The notes beneath the pieces are model-generated. The model saw only the letters and a program-made list of their open reading frames with translations. It was not told the origin of the DNA and did no database searches. A stretch of DNA of 64,000 nt. Source: Peribacillus frigoritolerans (GTDB taxonomy: Bacteria > Bacillota > Bacilli > Bacillales > DSM-1321). Position 1 is the first letter of the stretch; every line of letters begins with the position of its first letter. The stretch lies in the NCBI GenBank assembly GCA_030562215.1, contig JAUPFL010000001.1:1476501-1540500 (forward strand), given 5' to 3'. The translations under genes were made by a program, and so were the position numbers. Below, piece after piece: positions 42,832 through 53,764 of this stretch.

Positions 42832-43897
42832 ATGAATGTAAAACAAGGGGCAAGCACTGTAAATGCAAAACAACAGGTCAAGACAATGAAAGCGGCCGTC
42901 GTCAATGAATTTAACCAAAAACTTGAGATTAAAGAAGTTCCGATCCCAGACTTGGAATATGGTGAGATATTAGTGAAAATTAAAGCCTGTGGCGTGTGTC
43001 ATACCGATTTGCATGCGGTACATGGTGATTGGCCGGTAAAACCGAAACTTCCGCTTATCCCCGGACATGAGGGTGTGGGCATTATAGAAAAGGTGGCGGA
43101 AGGAGTAACTTCCTTGAAAGTGGGTGACCGTGTTGGGATCCCTTGGCTTTATTCGGCCTGCGGCGATTGTGAATACTGCCTGACCGGCAGGGAAACGCTT
43201 TGCTTGGATCAATTGAATGCAGGATATTCCGTGGACGGCGGGTATGCGGAATATTGTAAAGCACCTGCCAAATATGTGGTGAAGGTTCCTGAGGGCTTGA
43301 CTTTGCGGAGGTATCACCGATTTTCTGTGCAGGTGTAACGACTTATAAGGCGCTTAAGGTATCAGAAGCAAAACCTGGCGATTGGGTAGCGATTTATGGA
43401 ATTGGCGGATTGGGACATGTTGCTTTGCAATACGCAAAAGCGATGGGCTTTAATGTCATTGCTGTCGATATTCAAGATGATAAGCTTGATCTGGCAACGG
43501 AACTGGGGGCGGATTACACGGTCAATGGGCTTAAGACCGATCCTGTACAGGCCATTAAGGATAAAGTTGGCGGTGTGCAGGCTTCCATTTCTGTAGCGGT
43601 TACGAAAAAGCATTCGAACAGGCTTACAGTTCAGTCAAGAGGGGCGGGACACTTGTCGTAGTCGGATTGCCGAATGATGAACTTCCAATCCCAATTTTTG
43701 ATACAGTGTTAAATGGGGTAACTGTAAAAGGGTCAATCGTCGGGACGAGAAAAGATTTACAGGAAGCTGTTCAATTTGCGGCTGAAGGTAAAGTCAGAAC
43801 GAATATAGAGACGAGGAAACTTGATGAAATCAATGATGTATTTTCAATGATGGAAAAGGGAGAAATCAACGGACGCATCGTATTGACGCTGGAATAG
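42832..43897 (+). CDS. adhA: Zinc-dependent alcohol dehydrogenase AdhA-type (two 1-base losses)
   Basis: NAD-dependent medium-chain dehydrogenase oxidising or forming primary alcohols. Catalytic zinc ligands in [16 protein letters not shown] and PGHEGVG, structural zinc in [15 protein letters not shown], and Rossmann motif [18 protein letters not shown]. Missing bases at 43302-43304 (restores [15 protein letters not shown]) and 43605-43609 (restores [16 protein letters not shown]). An extra N-terminal stretch of about 17 residues precedes the usual MKAAVV start. Ribosome site GGGAGG. Its promoter is sigma-54 type, so it should need an activator. Confidence 0.92.
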
Positions 43898-43905
43898 GAA
43901 TGGAT

Positions 43906-43937
43906 GAGGATGCCCTGGAACGGGGCATCCTCTTTTT
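43906..43937. terminator. Terminator between adhA and the response regulator
   Basis: 10-bp perfect stem (43906-43915 with 43923-43932) and T5; lies between convergent genes. Confidence 0.88.
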
Positions 43938-43938
43938 A

Positions 43939-45364
43939 TTATGTCTGGTTCTTCTCATTTAATATATAGCGTAATTTCCTTATGGATATCTGCAAGCGTT
44001 TGGCTGCTTCATTCCGGTTGCCGTAGGTTTTTGCAGTGCCTGCATGACAAGCTCCTTTCAATTGTCGATTGAAGCTGTTTGATTTCCGTAAGTATATCTT
44101 CAAGCATCAGTTCATCCTTCTCATTAAAGTCAGCCACTAGCCTTTTTCGCCATTCTTCAAGAAGGTTTTCAGTTGACTGAGTCTCATTAGGGGACAAGTT
44201 TTTGTCAGGGGTGATCTGGCTGTTGGATAGAGAGATATCATTGGCGGTTATTACCGACTTATGGTCTGCAAGAGTTAGCGTGCGCATGACCACATTAGAT
44301 AGTTCGCGTATGTTGCCTGGCCAGTTGTATTGCTGTAGTTTTTCAATGGCTTCATTGGAAAATGAGATATCTCCATGACCATTTCTCTCGATCAAGTGAC
44401 GGACAAGCAAGGGAATATCTTCTTTTCGGTTCCTTAATGGCGGGATATCCAGAGTCACGACGTTCAGTCGGTAAAATAGGTCTTCCCGGAATTTATTTTT
44501 GTCCACTGCCTGCTGCAGGTTTTCATTGGAGGCCGCCACTAACCGGGCGTTCGTCCGTAATGTCCCGCTGCTGCCAACCCTCATGAATTCCCGCGTTTCC
44601 AAAACCCGAAGCAATTTGACTTGAATGGCCGGACTTGCATCCGCAATTTCATCAAGGAAAAGCGTCCCGTTCCCGGCAATTTCGAAAAACCCCTTTCGCA
44701 GCTGGGTAGCTCCGGTGAAAGCCCCTTTTCATGACCGAATAATTCGCTTTCAAGCAGGGATTCAGAGATCGCTCCACAATTGATGCCGATAAAAGGTTCA
44801 TGGTTTCGGGGCTGGCTATATGGATGAAGCGGGAAAGCACTTCTTTTCCGCTTCCGGTTTCTCCTTCGATTAATACATTGACGGATTTTTGGGCAACCTT
44901 GAAAGCCGTTTCAATCAAATTCTTCATTAAAGGACTTTCACCGACAATGAGTCCTGAATCCTCGGCTAGCTTATGGATGAAATGCTGATTCAAAGCTTCA
45001 TTTTCATTCAATAGGTTGTCAATCTGTCTTTCCAGTACTTCAATATCCACAAAGGGTTTTCCATGTAATCACTCGCGCCAAGTTTCATTGCATCAACAGC
45101 GGTCTTGACGGTGCTGTATCCGGTCATGATCAGTACCTTGCAACGCGGCTGCAGTTGTTTTAGATGCTGCAGGAGGGAAAGTCCATCACAATCCGGAAGC
45201 TTCAGGTCTATCATCGCGACATCAAATCGCTGCTGATTCCAATCGATTTCATGAAAATCCTTCCCGCTATTCACAACTTGTACGAGATAACCTTTCATCG
45301 TAAAAAGGCGGGATAGAAAAGTCCCAACCTCTTTCTCATCGTCTACCACAAGTAAATGAACCAC
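43939..45364 (-). CDS. NtrC-type sigma-54 activator response regulator (five 1-base losses)
   Basis: About 475 aa. REC domain ([11 protein letters not shown], phospho-Asp in [20 protein letters not shown], then KP after repair), AAA+ domain with Walker A GETGSGKE, the sigma-54-contacting GAFTGA loop and [37 protein letters not shown], and a Fis-type helix-turn-helix ([22 protein letters not shown]). Missing bases at 44028-44032, 44054-44055, 44722-44725, 44808-44811 and 45057-45060. GTG start behind a site in the kinase gene. Likely activates the sigma-54 promoter of adhA. Confidence 0.88.
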
Positions 45365-45365
45365 C

Positions 45366-46985
45366 TTATCGTCCCCTTTCCTCTTCTGCTTGTAAGGGAA
45401 GCCTCAGGAAAAAAGTGCTTCCTTGTCCTGGTGTGCTCAAAACGTCGATCTTTCCGCCATGGTCTTTGGCAATGCCAAGGCTTACAGACAGCCCCAAGCC
45501 TGTACCTTTTTCACGGTCTTTAGTCGTATGGAAGGGATGGAATATGAAGGGCAGGCGTTCTTTTTCAATCCCCGTTCCGTTATCAGTCACCTGAACCACC
45601 ATGAACTTGTTTTCTGAATAGGTAGTGATTGCAATCGATTTTTCCGTTTGGGCGGACTCATCCAATGCGTCCTTGGCATTCAATAGCAAGTTGATGATGA
45701 TCTGTTCTATCTGCGGCTGGCTGCCCTTTATGTAAGGAAGGTCTTCCTGAAGGGTAAGATGGAGGGAGATCTGCTTCTTCCCAAGCTGGAACTTCAAAAG
45801 GTTCAGGACCTGGTGAATGGCTTCGTTAATAGAGTAATAGTGGAATCTATACTCATCCTGCCTTGAGAAGGTAAGCAGGCTTTTTACTATTTGCCTGCAT
45901 CGGTCCCCGCAAATCCTGATATCGTTCAATAGCATATAATCCAGATTGTCCTGAGGGGTTTTCCGCATTAAAATTTGCGAGTTACCTAGAATGGCCGTTA
46001 ATGGGCTATTCAATTCATGGGCAATCCCTGCTGCCATTTCACCAATCGCCCCAAGTTTACCGGCATGCAATAGCTGGACTTCCATCTGTCTTCTTTCGGT
46101 GACATTTTTATAATAAGCAATGACCCCATATACTTGTTGCTCCTTATTCTGAATCGGGTAAGCATGCATTTCCAAGATGGTATCATGCTGAAGGAGAATT
46201 TCCTGAAACCCTGGCTTATTAAATGAAAAGGTATCTGTAATCAGATTTTGCGATTTTTCAATTAAAGGAACCAGCTCGGGAAAGTCCCTGGCTGAATCAT
46301 TGGATTGATAAACCGTTCCTTTGTGATCGAAGACGATGATCATATCTTCAACTGCCTTGAATGTATCCTCCCACTCCTGTTTGGAATGAAGAACTTCCTT
46401 ATAAAGCTGGGCATTCTCCAAAGTTAACGCAAGCTGGTTGGATAGTTGCTCAAGAAATTCGAGTTCATCTTCATGCCATGTTTTCTTTTTCTTCCTGCCG
46501 AAAGTCCAAATTCCGATTTTTTTACTTTTTCCGTATAAAGGGACTAATAGAAGTGATTCGATCTCAAGGGATAATAGACGTTCCTTTTCCGGGAAGTCCG
46601 GTAACTGGTTAACTTCCACCTGAATCGGCTGCTTTTCTTTCAGGGCGGATGAGAAGTCCTGAAAAGGGTGTAACAAGTTTTTGGAATCCATTTCAAGTTC
46701 GCAGTGACCATTAGGGCAGATGTGAAGCAGGGCAGGTTCTTCCTCATACAATATGACAAAATGACTGTCATCGAAGGTAATGAGCTGCTTAAGTTTTGCA
46801 ATAACATTTCGGAGAATCTCTTGGATGTCGATGTCCATATTCATATTTTTTGTGATGTCATTCATGATTTCAAGCTGCATATTCTTCTTCTTCAGCTGAT
46901 CCACGGTTTTCTTAAGTTCCGTATAATACGTTTTCTTTGAAGATTTAACGCCTGTCATTAAATCTATCATTTCAAGTTTGTTCAT
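45366..46985 (-). CDS. Soluble GAF-PAS histidine kinase
   Basis: 539 aa, no membrane helix. N-terminal coiled coil, GAF domain (about residues 45-200, SLLLVPLYGKSKKIGIWTFG), PAS domain (about 210-310), HisKA with phospho-His in MAAGIAHELNSPLTAILGNSQIL, and HATPase with NLLLNAKDAL, DNGTGIE and GTGLGLSVS. Start ATG 46985 follows GAGGTG; the open frame begins at 46994. Immediately followed by the NtrC-type regulator, so a cognate two-component pair sensing a cytosolic signal, perhaps linked to alcohol or redox state. Intact. Confidence 0.9.
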   Translation of the reverse strand: MNKLEMIDLMTGVKSSKKTYYTELKKTVDQLKKKNMQLEIMNDITKNMNMDIDIQEILRNVIAKLKQLITFDDSHFVILYEEEPALLHICPNGHCELEMDSKNLLHPFQDFSSALKEKQPIQVEVNQLPDFPEKERLLSLEIESLLLVPLYGKSKKIGIWTFGRKKKKTWHEDELEFLEQLSNQLALTLENAQLYKEVLHSKQEWEDTFKAVEDMIIVFDHKGTVYQSNDSARDFPELVPLIEKSQNLITDTFSFNKPGFQEILLQHDTILEMHAYPIQNKEQQVYGVIAYYKNVTERRQMEVQLLHAGKLGAIGEMAAGIAHELNSPLTAILGNSQILMRKTPQDNLDYMLLNDIRICGDRCRQIVKSLLTFSRQDEYRFHYYSINEAIHQVLNLLKFQLGKKQISLHLTLQEDLPYIKGSQPQIEQIIINLLLNAKDALDESAQTEKSIAITTYSENKFMVVQVTDNGTGIEKERLPFIFHPFHTTKDREKGTGLGLSVSLGIAKDHGGKIDVLSTPGQGSTFFLRLPLQAEEERGR

Positions 46986-46997
46986 GCTTTTCACCTC

Positions 46998-48142
46998 TTA
47001 AAGGGCTGTAAGAAGCAGCTGATTAATCTGTTCCAATGACATATCACGAGGGTTTGTGATCATGCAGGCATCCTCAAGAGCGGTCATCCCTATCGAATCT
47101 ATCATTTCTTCCGTAATGCCGACATCACTTAAGCTCTTGGGAGCCCCTATATCCTGGGATAATTCCCTTACGAAGTGAATGGCTGCCATTCCTGCTTGCT
47201 GCTCGGTCAATGCCCGTGTATCGATGCCCATGATGCCTGCAATCTCGCTGAATCGCCTTGGTGAGGCAATTCGATTGAAATCCATGACATGGGGAAGGAG
47301 TATCGCATTGATTTCACCATGCGGAAGGAGGTACTTGCCGCCTATGGCATGTGAAATAGCATGGGCAGCTCCCAAAATGGCATTGGAAAAAGCCAGTCCA
47401 GCCTGCAGGCTCGCCATCGCCATCGCTTTTTTGCTTCCTCATTATGCCTGGAGGCAACAGAGGGGCGTAAGTGGCGGGAAACGATGAAAAGCGCGTTTTT
47501 AGCTTGTACATCTGTCATTGGTGTGGCCGCGAGTGAAACATAGGATTCAATGGCGTGGGTCAAAACATCCATTCCCGTAGCTGCGGTCAAATCCGGTCCC
47601 AAGGTGGTCAAGGTACCAGGGTCGACTATTGCAATATCGGGGACGAGTGATTTTGAAATGATCGTCATTTTTTCTCGCGGAATGAATCGACGATCACCGA
47701 AAACTGTGATACTTCCGAACCCGATCCTGCCGTGGTCATGATCATCACCATGGGCGGGAGGGGAGAGTGAACTTTATCAACACCTTCATAATCACTGATG
47801 ATGCCCCCATTCGTTACTAAAAGGGCAACCCCTTTGGCGACATCAAAGCACTGCCTCCGCCCAAACCGATGATGGCATCACATTCTTGTTCTTTAAATGC
47901 CAAACAGCCGGCTTCGATCTCCCTGTCCTTCGGATTGGTCGTCATTTCAATGAAGGTAGCAAAAGCAAGGCCTGCATCTTGGCAGGATTTAATGACTATA
48001 TCTAACCAGCCGGCATTGGCCACCCCTGAGTCGCTTACTATCAGCGCCTTTTGGCGCCCAGCCGCAAGCAGGCCTCGCCAGCTTGTTCAATCGAACCTTT
48101 TCCAAAAATCACTTCCGGCATCACGAATTTAGTTATCGACAT
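46998..48142 (-). CDS. Iron-dependent alcohol dehydrogenase (four 1-base losses)
   Basis: Group III alcohol dehydrogenase, about 380 aa. Opens SITKFVMPEVIFGKGS, nucleotide loop GLGGGSALDVAKG, MTTAGSGSEVSQF, and the metal ligands in TGMDVLTHAIE, HAISHAIGG and LPHGEINAILLPHV. Missing bases at 47427-47432, 47668-47673, 47844 and 48049-48052; all four repairs give smooth family sequence. First gene of an operon with the kinase and sigma-54 activator (only 12 bp to the kinase start). No sigma-54 promoter seen upstream of it. Confidence 0.9.
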
Positions 48143-48413
48143 CTTTGCGCCTTCTCCCTGTGAAAATTCTATCTCTTCTGTATTATTTTCCCGAAAAAGA
48201 GCGAAAATCCTGTTTGGTTTCCAGGTATTTTTATATAATATGACAAAATATCGATTGATAGAGAACTTTCGGCATGAGTCAAAACTCCTGATAACTTCTT
48301 TAATTTGTAAATTCGTTACTTTAGACATGTATGAATAGGGATAAACCTACCTAGTTAGTATTATCTATATATTGTAAAATTATGGAGAAATCTATTAAAC
48401 TGGGAGGCAATCT

Positions 48414-49806
48414 ATGAAAAACAATTTCTAACAGTAACCTTGATCGCAGCATTGACACTCGGGACAACCACCGCTTTAGCAGCGCCACATTCATCGCCGG
48501 TGCTATCTGCACCATCCACGGACAAGCAAGTCATTAAAAGAATCGATGCCGATAAAATCTACAAGAATATTGAATACCTCTCACAAACACCTCGGGTGGC
48601 TGGTACGGATTCTGAGTATAAAGCCGTCCAATTCATCAAAAAGCAATTTCAATCTTATGGCTATAAAGCCGATATTGAAGAGTTCAAATTTTCATCTTAT
48701 ACAGACCCAAATCTGGTCGAGCTGTCCGTTGCTGGATTTGATGGGGAAATCCAAGCGAACCATATAACCTATTCAGTTAATGGGGACCTATCCGGTGAAG
48801 TTGTATATGCCGGTTTAGGAACGAAGGAAGAGCTTGAGGAAACCGATGTTGCAGGGAAGATTGCCCTAATACAAAGAGGGAGCCTCACTTTTGCAGAGAA
48901 AGTATTGAATGCAGCGGAAAAAGGGGCATCGGGAGTCATCCTATTCAATAATGCAGATGGGGAATTAAACGGGACACTCGGAGAGGATAATGACAAGTAT
49001 ATTCCATCCGTCACGATCACCAAGAAGGATGGAGAAGCCCTTTTGGAAAAATTGAATGCTGGAGTCAAATTGACAGCATCATTAAAAATCGAAGGAGCCC
49101 ATTCCGGAGAAAAAACCTCTTATAACGTAGTTTCAACTAAAAAAGCAACAAAGAACAATAAAGCAAAAAAAGCGATATCATTTATATTACTGGACATCAT
49201 GATTCCGTCGCGGGGGCACCCGGAGCGAATGATGATGCATCAGGAACATCCGTCACCCTTGAACTTGCACGTGTTCTGAAGAATCTTCCTACAGATACGG
49301 AAATTCGCTTCGTCACCTTTGGGGCAGAGGAAAATGGATTGTTGGGTTCACAGCATTATGTGAGCAATCTTCCTGATGATGATATCAAGCGGACCATTGC
49401 TAATTTCAATCTGGATATGGTGGGAAGCAGGGATGCCGGGGATTTGGTCATTTTGACTAATGATGGAGAAATGAACCTTGTAACCGAGCTGGCCCAGGCA
49501 TCAAGTACAAGACTGAATGGCGAGCCGACTCCATATGGACAAGGCGGGAGAAGTGACCATGTATCCTTTGCTGAGGCAGGAATACCCGCTGCGTTATTCA
49601 TCCACAGTCCTACAGAACCTTGGTATCATACTCCTGATGATACCATTGATAAAATCTCAAAAGAAAAGCTTCAAGATGTAGCTGAAATTGTCGGCACCGC
49701 CGTCTATGACCAAGCTAAAATCGAAACAAAAAAACCTGATCTCAATCATAACAAAGGGAAAAAGGTGAAAGTACCGCATTTATTTAATGAAAAGGAATTC
49801 AGATAA
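48414..49806 (+). CDS. Secreted M28 aminopeptidase with PA domain (two 1-base losses)
   Basis: Zinc aminopeptidase, about 465 aa. Signal peptide MKKQFLTVTLIAALTLGTTTALAA after repair of one A at 48417-48421. A PA domain is inserted (GKIALIQRGSLTFAEKVLNAAEKGASGVILFN). Dizinc ligands follow the second repair (A at 49165-49171): TGHHDS, NDDASG, AEENGLLGS, NLDMVG and HTPDDT. Extracellular peptide scavenging. GGGAGG lies before the start. Confidence 0.92.
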
Positions 49807-49820
49807 TGCAGTAAATATTT

Positions 49821-49848
49821 AGAGGGTGCAGCCTGCATCCTCTTTTTA
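49821..49848 (+). terminator. Terminator after aminopeptidase
   Basis: GAGGGTGCA/TGCATCCTC stem with one G-T pair, 3-nt loop, T5. Confidence 0.8.
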
Positions 49849-50040
49849 TGTTTAAAAATGGAAAAGAAGGGGTAATAAGTCTAATCCGGAATTGATGCCT
49901 GTGGGAAGGATTCCCTAAATCGGTAGCATAAATAGCTTATTTATCCCTATTTAACTCTAAGACTATAATCCTTATAATAAAAATTATGAAAAATATGACA
50001 GTCTACATAATGAGAATAGTATGTTTGAGGTGATTTTTAA

Positions 50041-50466
50041 GTGTATGCAAATTCATTGAGTGAAATTCACTCAGCCCTCTCCAGCAAAATGTCCGATGTG
50101 AATGAAAAAATCAATCGTTTGGAGCAGGCAAAAAGACAAATCAAAGACGAACAGAATGCTTGTCTGGGGGAAATTGCTAAAATTAAAAATCCGGATTTGG
50201 CAAAAAGCTGGACGGGAAACCGTGCAGAAGACTTTCAAGATGCCCGCAGTGATGCATATAAGGCAATGTCAACGATCATTCATGATGATTATGACGACTA
50301 TCAAGAGAAAATCGACGGTAAAATCATGATGCTTAATATAGAAAAAAAGGCTCTGAGTGCAGCAGGAACCATAGCACATGAGGCGGATGTTCTTTTAGGT
50401 AAAGGGGAAGCCGTCATAGATCAATTGGAAAGCAAAATATCATATTTAAAAGGGTGGTTGTTTTAA
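50041..50466 (+). CDS. YwqH-like LXG-locus small helical protein (DUF5082)
   Basis: 141 aa, all helical, with coiled coil at about residues 15-50 (MSDVNEKINRLEQAKRQI) and the WTGNRAEDF motif near residue 58, a W-x-G-like turn. Matches YwqH, first gene of the ywqHIJK toxin locus. Such proteins act as targeting partners that bind the LXG domain for type VII secretion. GTG start after GAGGTG; TTAACT-N16-TATAAT at 49951-49978 may be the promoter. Stop overlaps the next ATG. Confidence 0.85.
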   Translation: MYANSLSEIHSALSSKMSDVNEKINRLEQAKRQIKDEQNACLGEIAKIKNPDLAKSWTGNRAEDFQDARSDAYKAMSTIIHDDYDDYQEKIDGKIMMLNIEKKALSAAGTIAHEADVLLGKGEAVIDQLESKISYLKGWLF

Positions 50467-50756
50467 TGACGACGATCAAACTGAATCATCCTGCCGTAAT
50501 GAAACAAGTCGATCAGGTGAAGACGGCACTTGGCACAGTCACGCTTGGAAATTTGCCGGCAGGCGAGCTTGGCAACAATAAATTGGAATTCACTTCGAAA
50601 TGGATCGACCGGGAAACGAACCTGGAGAAGGTCTTTGAACAATATATCAAAATCGTCCAGAAAAATGTGGAAGATACCCGTGCCAACATTGACTTATTAA
50701 AAGAACAGGATGAAGCCATCGCCCATGCGTCTTCAAATGGGTATCCTACGCGATGA
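50466..50756 (+). CDS. YwqI-like LXG-locus partner (DUF5344)
   Basis: 96 aa helical protein: MTTIKLNHPAVMKQVDQVKTAL, then SKWIDRETNLEKVFEQYIKIVQKNVEDTRANIDLLKEQDEAIA. Same family as YwqI and, more loosely, WXG100 proteins. Overlaps both neighbours (TAATG and ATGA), so the three genes are made together; it should pair with YwqH and the LXG domain for T7SS export. Confidence 0.85.
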   Translation: MTTIKLNHPAVMKQVDQVKTALGTVTLGNLPAGELGNNKLEFTSKWIDRETNLEKVFEQYIKIVQKNVEDTRANIDLLKEQDEAIAHASSNGYPTR

Positions 50757-52906
50757 AAATATATGAAGCCGAGACATTGACGGCCGCAACCAAGTCGCGC
50801 GCCAAGCAATATGAAGAACTAAAGAAGGAAGTCTCAGCCCTGAAAAAGGAATTTCAGGGCATTGTCGGCCTGGATAACGAGTTTCAGGGAGCCGGTGCTA
50901 CCGCCATCAAAAGCTTCTATGAAGCGCAAATTGAGGTGGCGGACGCCTGGATGGAACTATTCACCACCCAGATCAGTTTTTGGAAGGCATTCCGGCCAGT
51001 CTGGAAGAGGCGGACCTCTCCGGAAATACGGTGGTCGAGGTTCCCTTTTTAGATGGCGAAGTCTCAAACGGCATCAACCAAGCGAAGTCGCTTGTCGATC
51101 AACAAGCGAACGATCTTCAAAGGATCCTCGACAGCATTGACGATATTCTGCCTCTCGATATGTTCGACCAAAAGGACTTTAATGAAAAAATCACGCTGGC
51201 CGGGCATAGACTGGATGACACCGTGACAAAGGTCGAGAATGTGGACAGGCAATTGGTCGAGGAATATGATGTGTCCATCGGGCAGGAAAACGTGGCCGTT
51301 GGCCTCTTCCGTGCCTTGCTTGATGCCACCAAACAGGATGGAAACGTTTCGCCGATGACATTCAATCAATCGGCATTCAAGAGCAGTGACGTCTATCAAG
51401 TGAAGGATGAAGTCGCAAGTCAGATGAAAGACTATCAAACCTTCAAAAAGCAGCAAGCCGAAGCCCGGAAAATCGAACAGGAAAGGGAAGAACTCGAAAA
51501 CCGCCCATGGTACGAAAAAGCCTGGGATACGACAAAAACCTTTACAGGGGAATTCACGGGATATTATGATTCAATCAGGGCCTCGACCGGAGTCGATCCA
51601 GTAACGGGCCGCAAGCTGTCCGATGCCGAACGAATCGCCGCAGGCGCCATGGCAGCCGCTGGATTCATCCCCGTCGTCGGCTGGGCCGGCCGGGCCATCA
51701 AAGGCGGCAGCGCCATCTACAAAACCGCCAAAGGGCTCAACGCAGCGAACCACGCGCTCGATGCCTATAAAACGACAAAAGGCTTTAGCCTCCTCCAGAA
51801 AACCGAATACGGAATATACGGACTCCTCGCAGCCAACGGCCTCGGTGAAGCGGCCACCGGCAAAGACATGTTCGGCAACCAGCTTACCGAGGAACAGCGC
51901 CAGAACGGGCTGTTAATGGCACTCGGAATCGGCGGTGTGGCAGGTGCGGCGAAGGTCGCCGATAAAGTAGCGAGTGGTACAAAGTTCGTCCCTTACAGTA
52001 AGGAATTTGCGCAAAAGCAGGTTCAGAAGGTTCAAGCTACAATAACAGATATAGCGAGATCAGGAAAAACACGTTAAAAAATATAGGTGAAGAAATCGGT
52101 AAAAAAGAAATCCCTAAACGGATAAGTATGGAACAAGTATCCCTTGCAGGAGGACGAACCCTTCGCCAAGTTATGCTGGAAAAGCAGACAATTAAGGAAG
52201 CCTATCAGAAATTCACGGTGAAGGATAGCAAAGTAGAGGGTGTTTCTGGGGAGAGTATTTCTAAGGATACGGTTAAACATGTAGAAAACTTATTAAAGAA
52301 ATCGACATGCAATTCAGTTGAGCTTAAAACTTATCTCATGAAAATAGATGAATACAAAGGAACAAATTATGCTGACGAATTTGAATCATTTGGTAAGTGG
52401 CCTGAGGACATCCAGATACCCAAAGAGTCTAGCATACTGAATGCAGATGGTTCAATTAATTGGTCAGAAGTTCCTCAAGGTGGATATGTGCTTGATAAGA
52501 ATGGAAATGCAATAAAAGAAGAATTTATACCTAAATTAGGGGAATTATTGATAGGTACGGGCCACCAAATGGTAGATATACCTCACCAGTTATGGATGGA
52601 AAACCGTATGAATATGTACAGAGGTCCTTGCCTTATGTTGAGGATGCGACGAAATATCATCAGTACAAAGTAATAGGGGATTTTTCAAGATTAAAAGAGT
52701 ATGTTATGAATTGTACGGATAGAGAATTAAAGATGAAAGTAGAAGCTCAAATTGAAAGGTACTACAATGGAGATTACAGCAAAGTTATAACCCAAAAAGG
52801 AGGAATTGCAGAAGGTTTTGGGTCACCAGGAGGTGGAATACAATATGAACTTCCTTTACCTGTAGAATGGCTTGAGGGGTTAGGGATGTTAAAAGAAATT
52901 AAGTAA
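50753..52906 (+). CDS. LXG polymorphic toxin with C-terminal TNT domain (three 1-base losses)
   Basis: About 718 aa T7SS effector. LXG domain at residues 1-235 (MKIYEAETLTAATKSRAKQYEEL, then EGIPASLEEADLSGN). Middle pre-toxin region has a Gly/Ala-rich hydrophobic part (AAGFIPVVGWAGRAIKGG). C-terminal TNT domain, after repair, shows DRYGPPNGRYTSPV, YVQRSLP and GFGSPGGGIQYELP, the NAD-glycohydrolase signature with the catalytic Gln in GIQY. Missing bases at 50977-50981, 52065-52069 and 52550. The sequence turns clearly AT-rich near 52050, as expected for a swapped toxin module. Confidence 0.9.
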
Positions 52907-52958
52907 TCAATTCAAAAAGATATTTTTCTATTTATTTAAATTAAAGGAGATTAAACAA

Positions 52959-53201
52959 ATGACACAACAGGAAGCAAAAGAAATTATCGAGCAAGAGAAA
53001 TTAAAAAGATACAATTGGTTTAATGAACATCCACAAAGAGAAAATGAGGTAGGAATTAGAGTTGATGGTGATCAATGGGTAGTATATGTAACAGATGAAA
53101 GGGCTAGTGTGGTTACAGGTTCTATTACAGAATTTAATAATGAAAGTGATGCTTTAGAAAACTTTATAAAAAGATTAAGATTAGAAAAAATATTGTTTTA
53201 G
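52959..53201 (+). CDS. Probable immunity protein for the TNT toxin
   Basis: 80 aa, acidic and soluble. Text MTQQEAKEIIEQEKLKRYNWF...DGDQWVVYVTDERAS suggests an alpha/beta fold of the small immunity type (possibly Imm59; from memory). It lies 53 bp behind the toxin, is equally AT-rich and has AAAGGAG ahead of the ATG. Position is the main evidence for immunity. A 31-codon reading frame (53207-53302, with KCGYPVPNKP) and AT-rich debris follow it. Confidence 0.7.
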   Translation: MTQQEAKEIIEQEKLKRYNWFNEHPQRENEVGIRVDGDQWVVYVTDERASVVTGSITEFNNESDALENFIKRLRLEKILF

Positions 53202-53398
53202 TATCATATGATAGTATTTATGTGTTTAAAATGTGGTTACCCAGTGCCGAATAAACCATCTTTCAAACCTAAAACACATAATCCAAGGAACGCATATTTT
53301 TAAAAAAATTGTTTTACCGCACCTTCAAATGCTTGAACTTTTTTAACCTAAATAATAATGGTCAAGCTGAGGAATTTGTCCAATGGGGTAGTGGTAAA

Positions 53399-53759
53399 AT
53401 GAAACGAAATGAATATAAAAATAAGATAAAAGAATTAGATGTAGATTTACAAGAACTCAATATTGTTATTGGAAAAAAAACTAATGTACCAATTTCAACA
53501 GGTTGTTACTTTGAAGATGGAAATTGGATATTGTATAATGTGGATGAAAGACAAAATTTTTCAATTATCGAAAGAGGTAACGAGGATCGAATTTTCAAGT
53601 TTTTATATATGATAACGATGGGGAAAATAGGGAAGTAGAATTATAGGCGATTCATATAATTTGGATGCCAGACTACTTAACCAAAGCAGCAAAATCATTG
53701 CATGCCGCGGTAACATAGTTAAGATTTTTGAAAATGAAAACCGTATTTTGCTAGAATAA
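53399..53759 (+). CDS. Second immunity-like protein, frame broken
   Basis: Starts MKRNEYKNKIKELDVDLQ. GCYFEDGNWILYNVDERQNFSII parallels DGDQWVVYVTDERASVVT of the gene at 52959, so a diverged paralogue. With one A restored at 53590-53591 and one at 53639-53640 it continues NFQVFIYDNDGENREVEIIGDSYNLDARLL...ILLE to a stop at 53757, about 120 aa. The frame is also open upstream to 53303, so the true start is uncertain. Ends before a strong terminator. Confidence 0.5.
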
Positions 53760-53764
53760 AATGA

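Noticed and set aside
48143..48413. Sigma-54 promoter for the iron alcohol dehydrogenase operon
   Set aside because: No GG-N10-GC element with correct spacing on the minus strand upstream of 48142.
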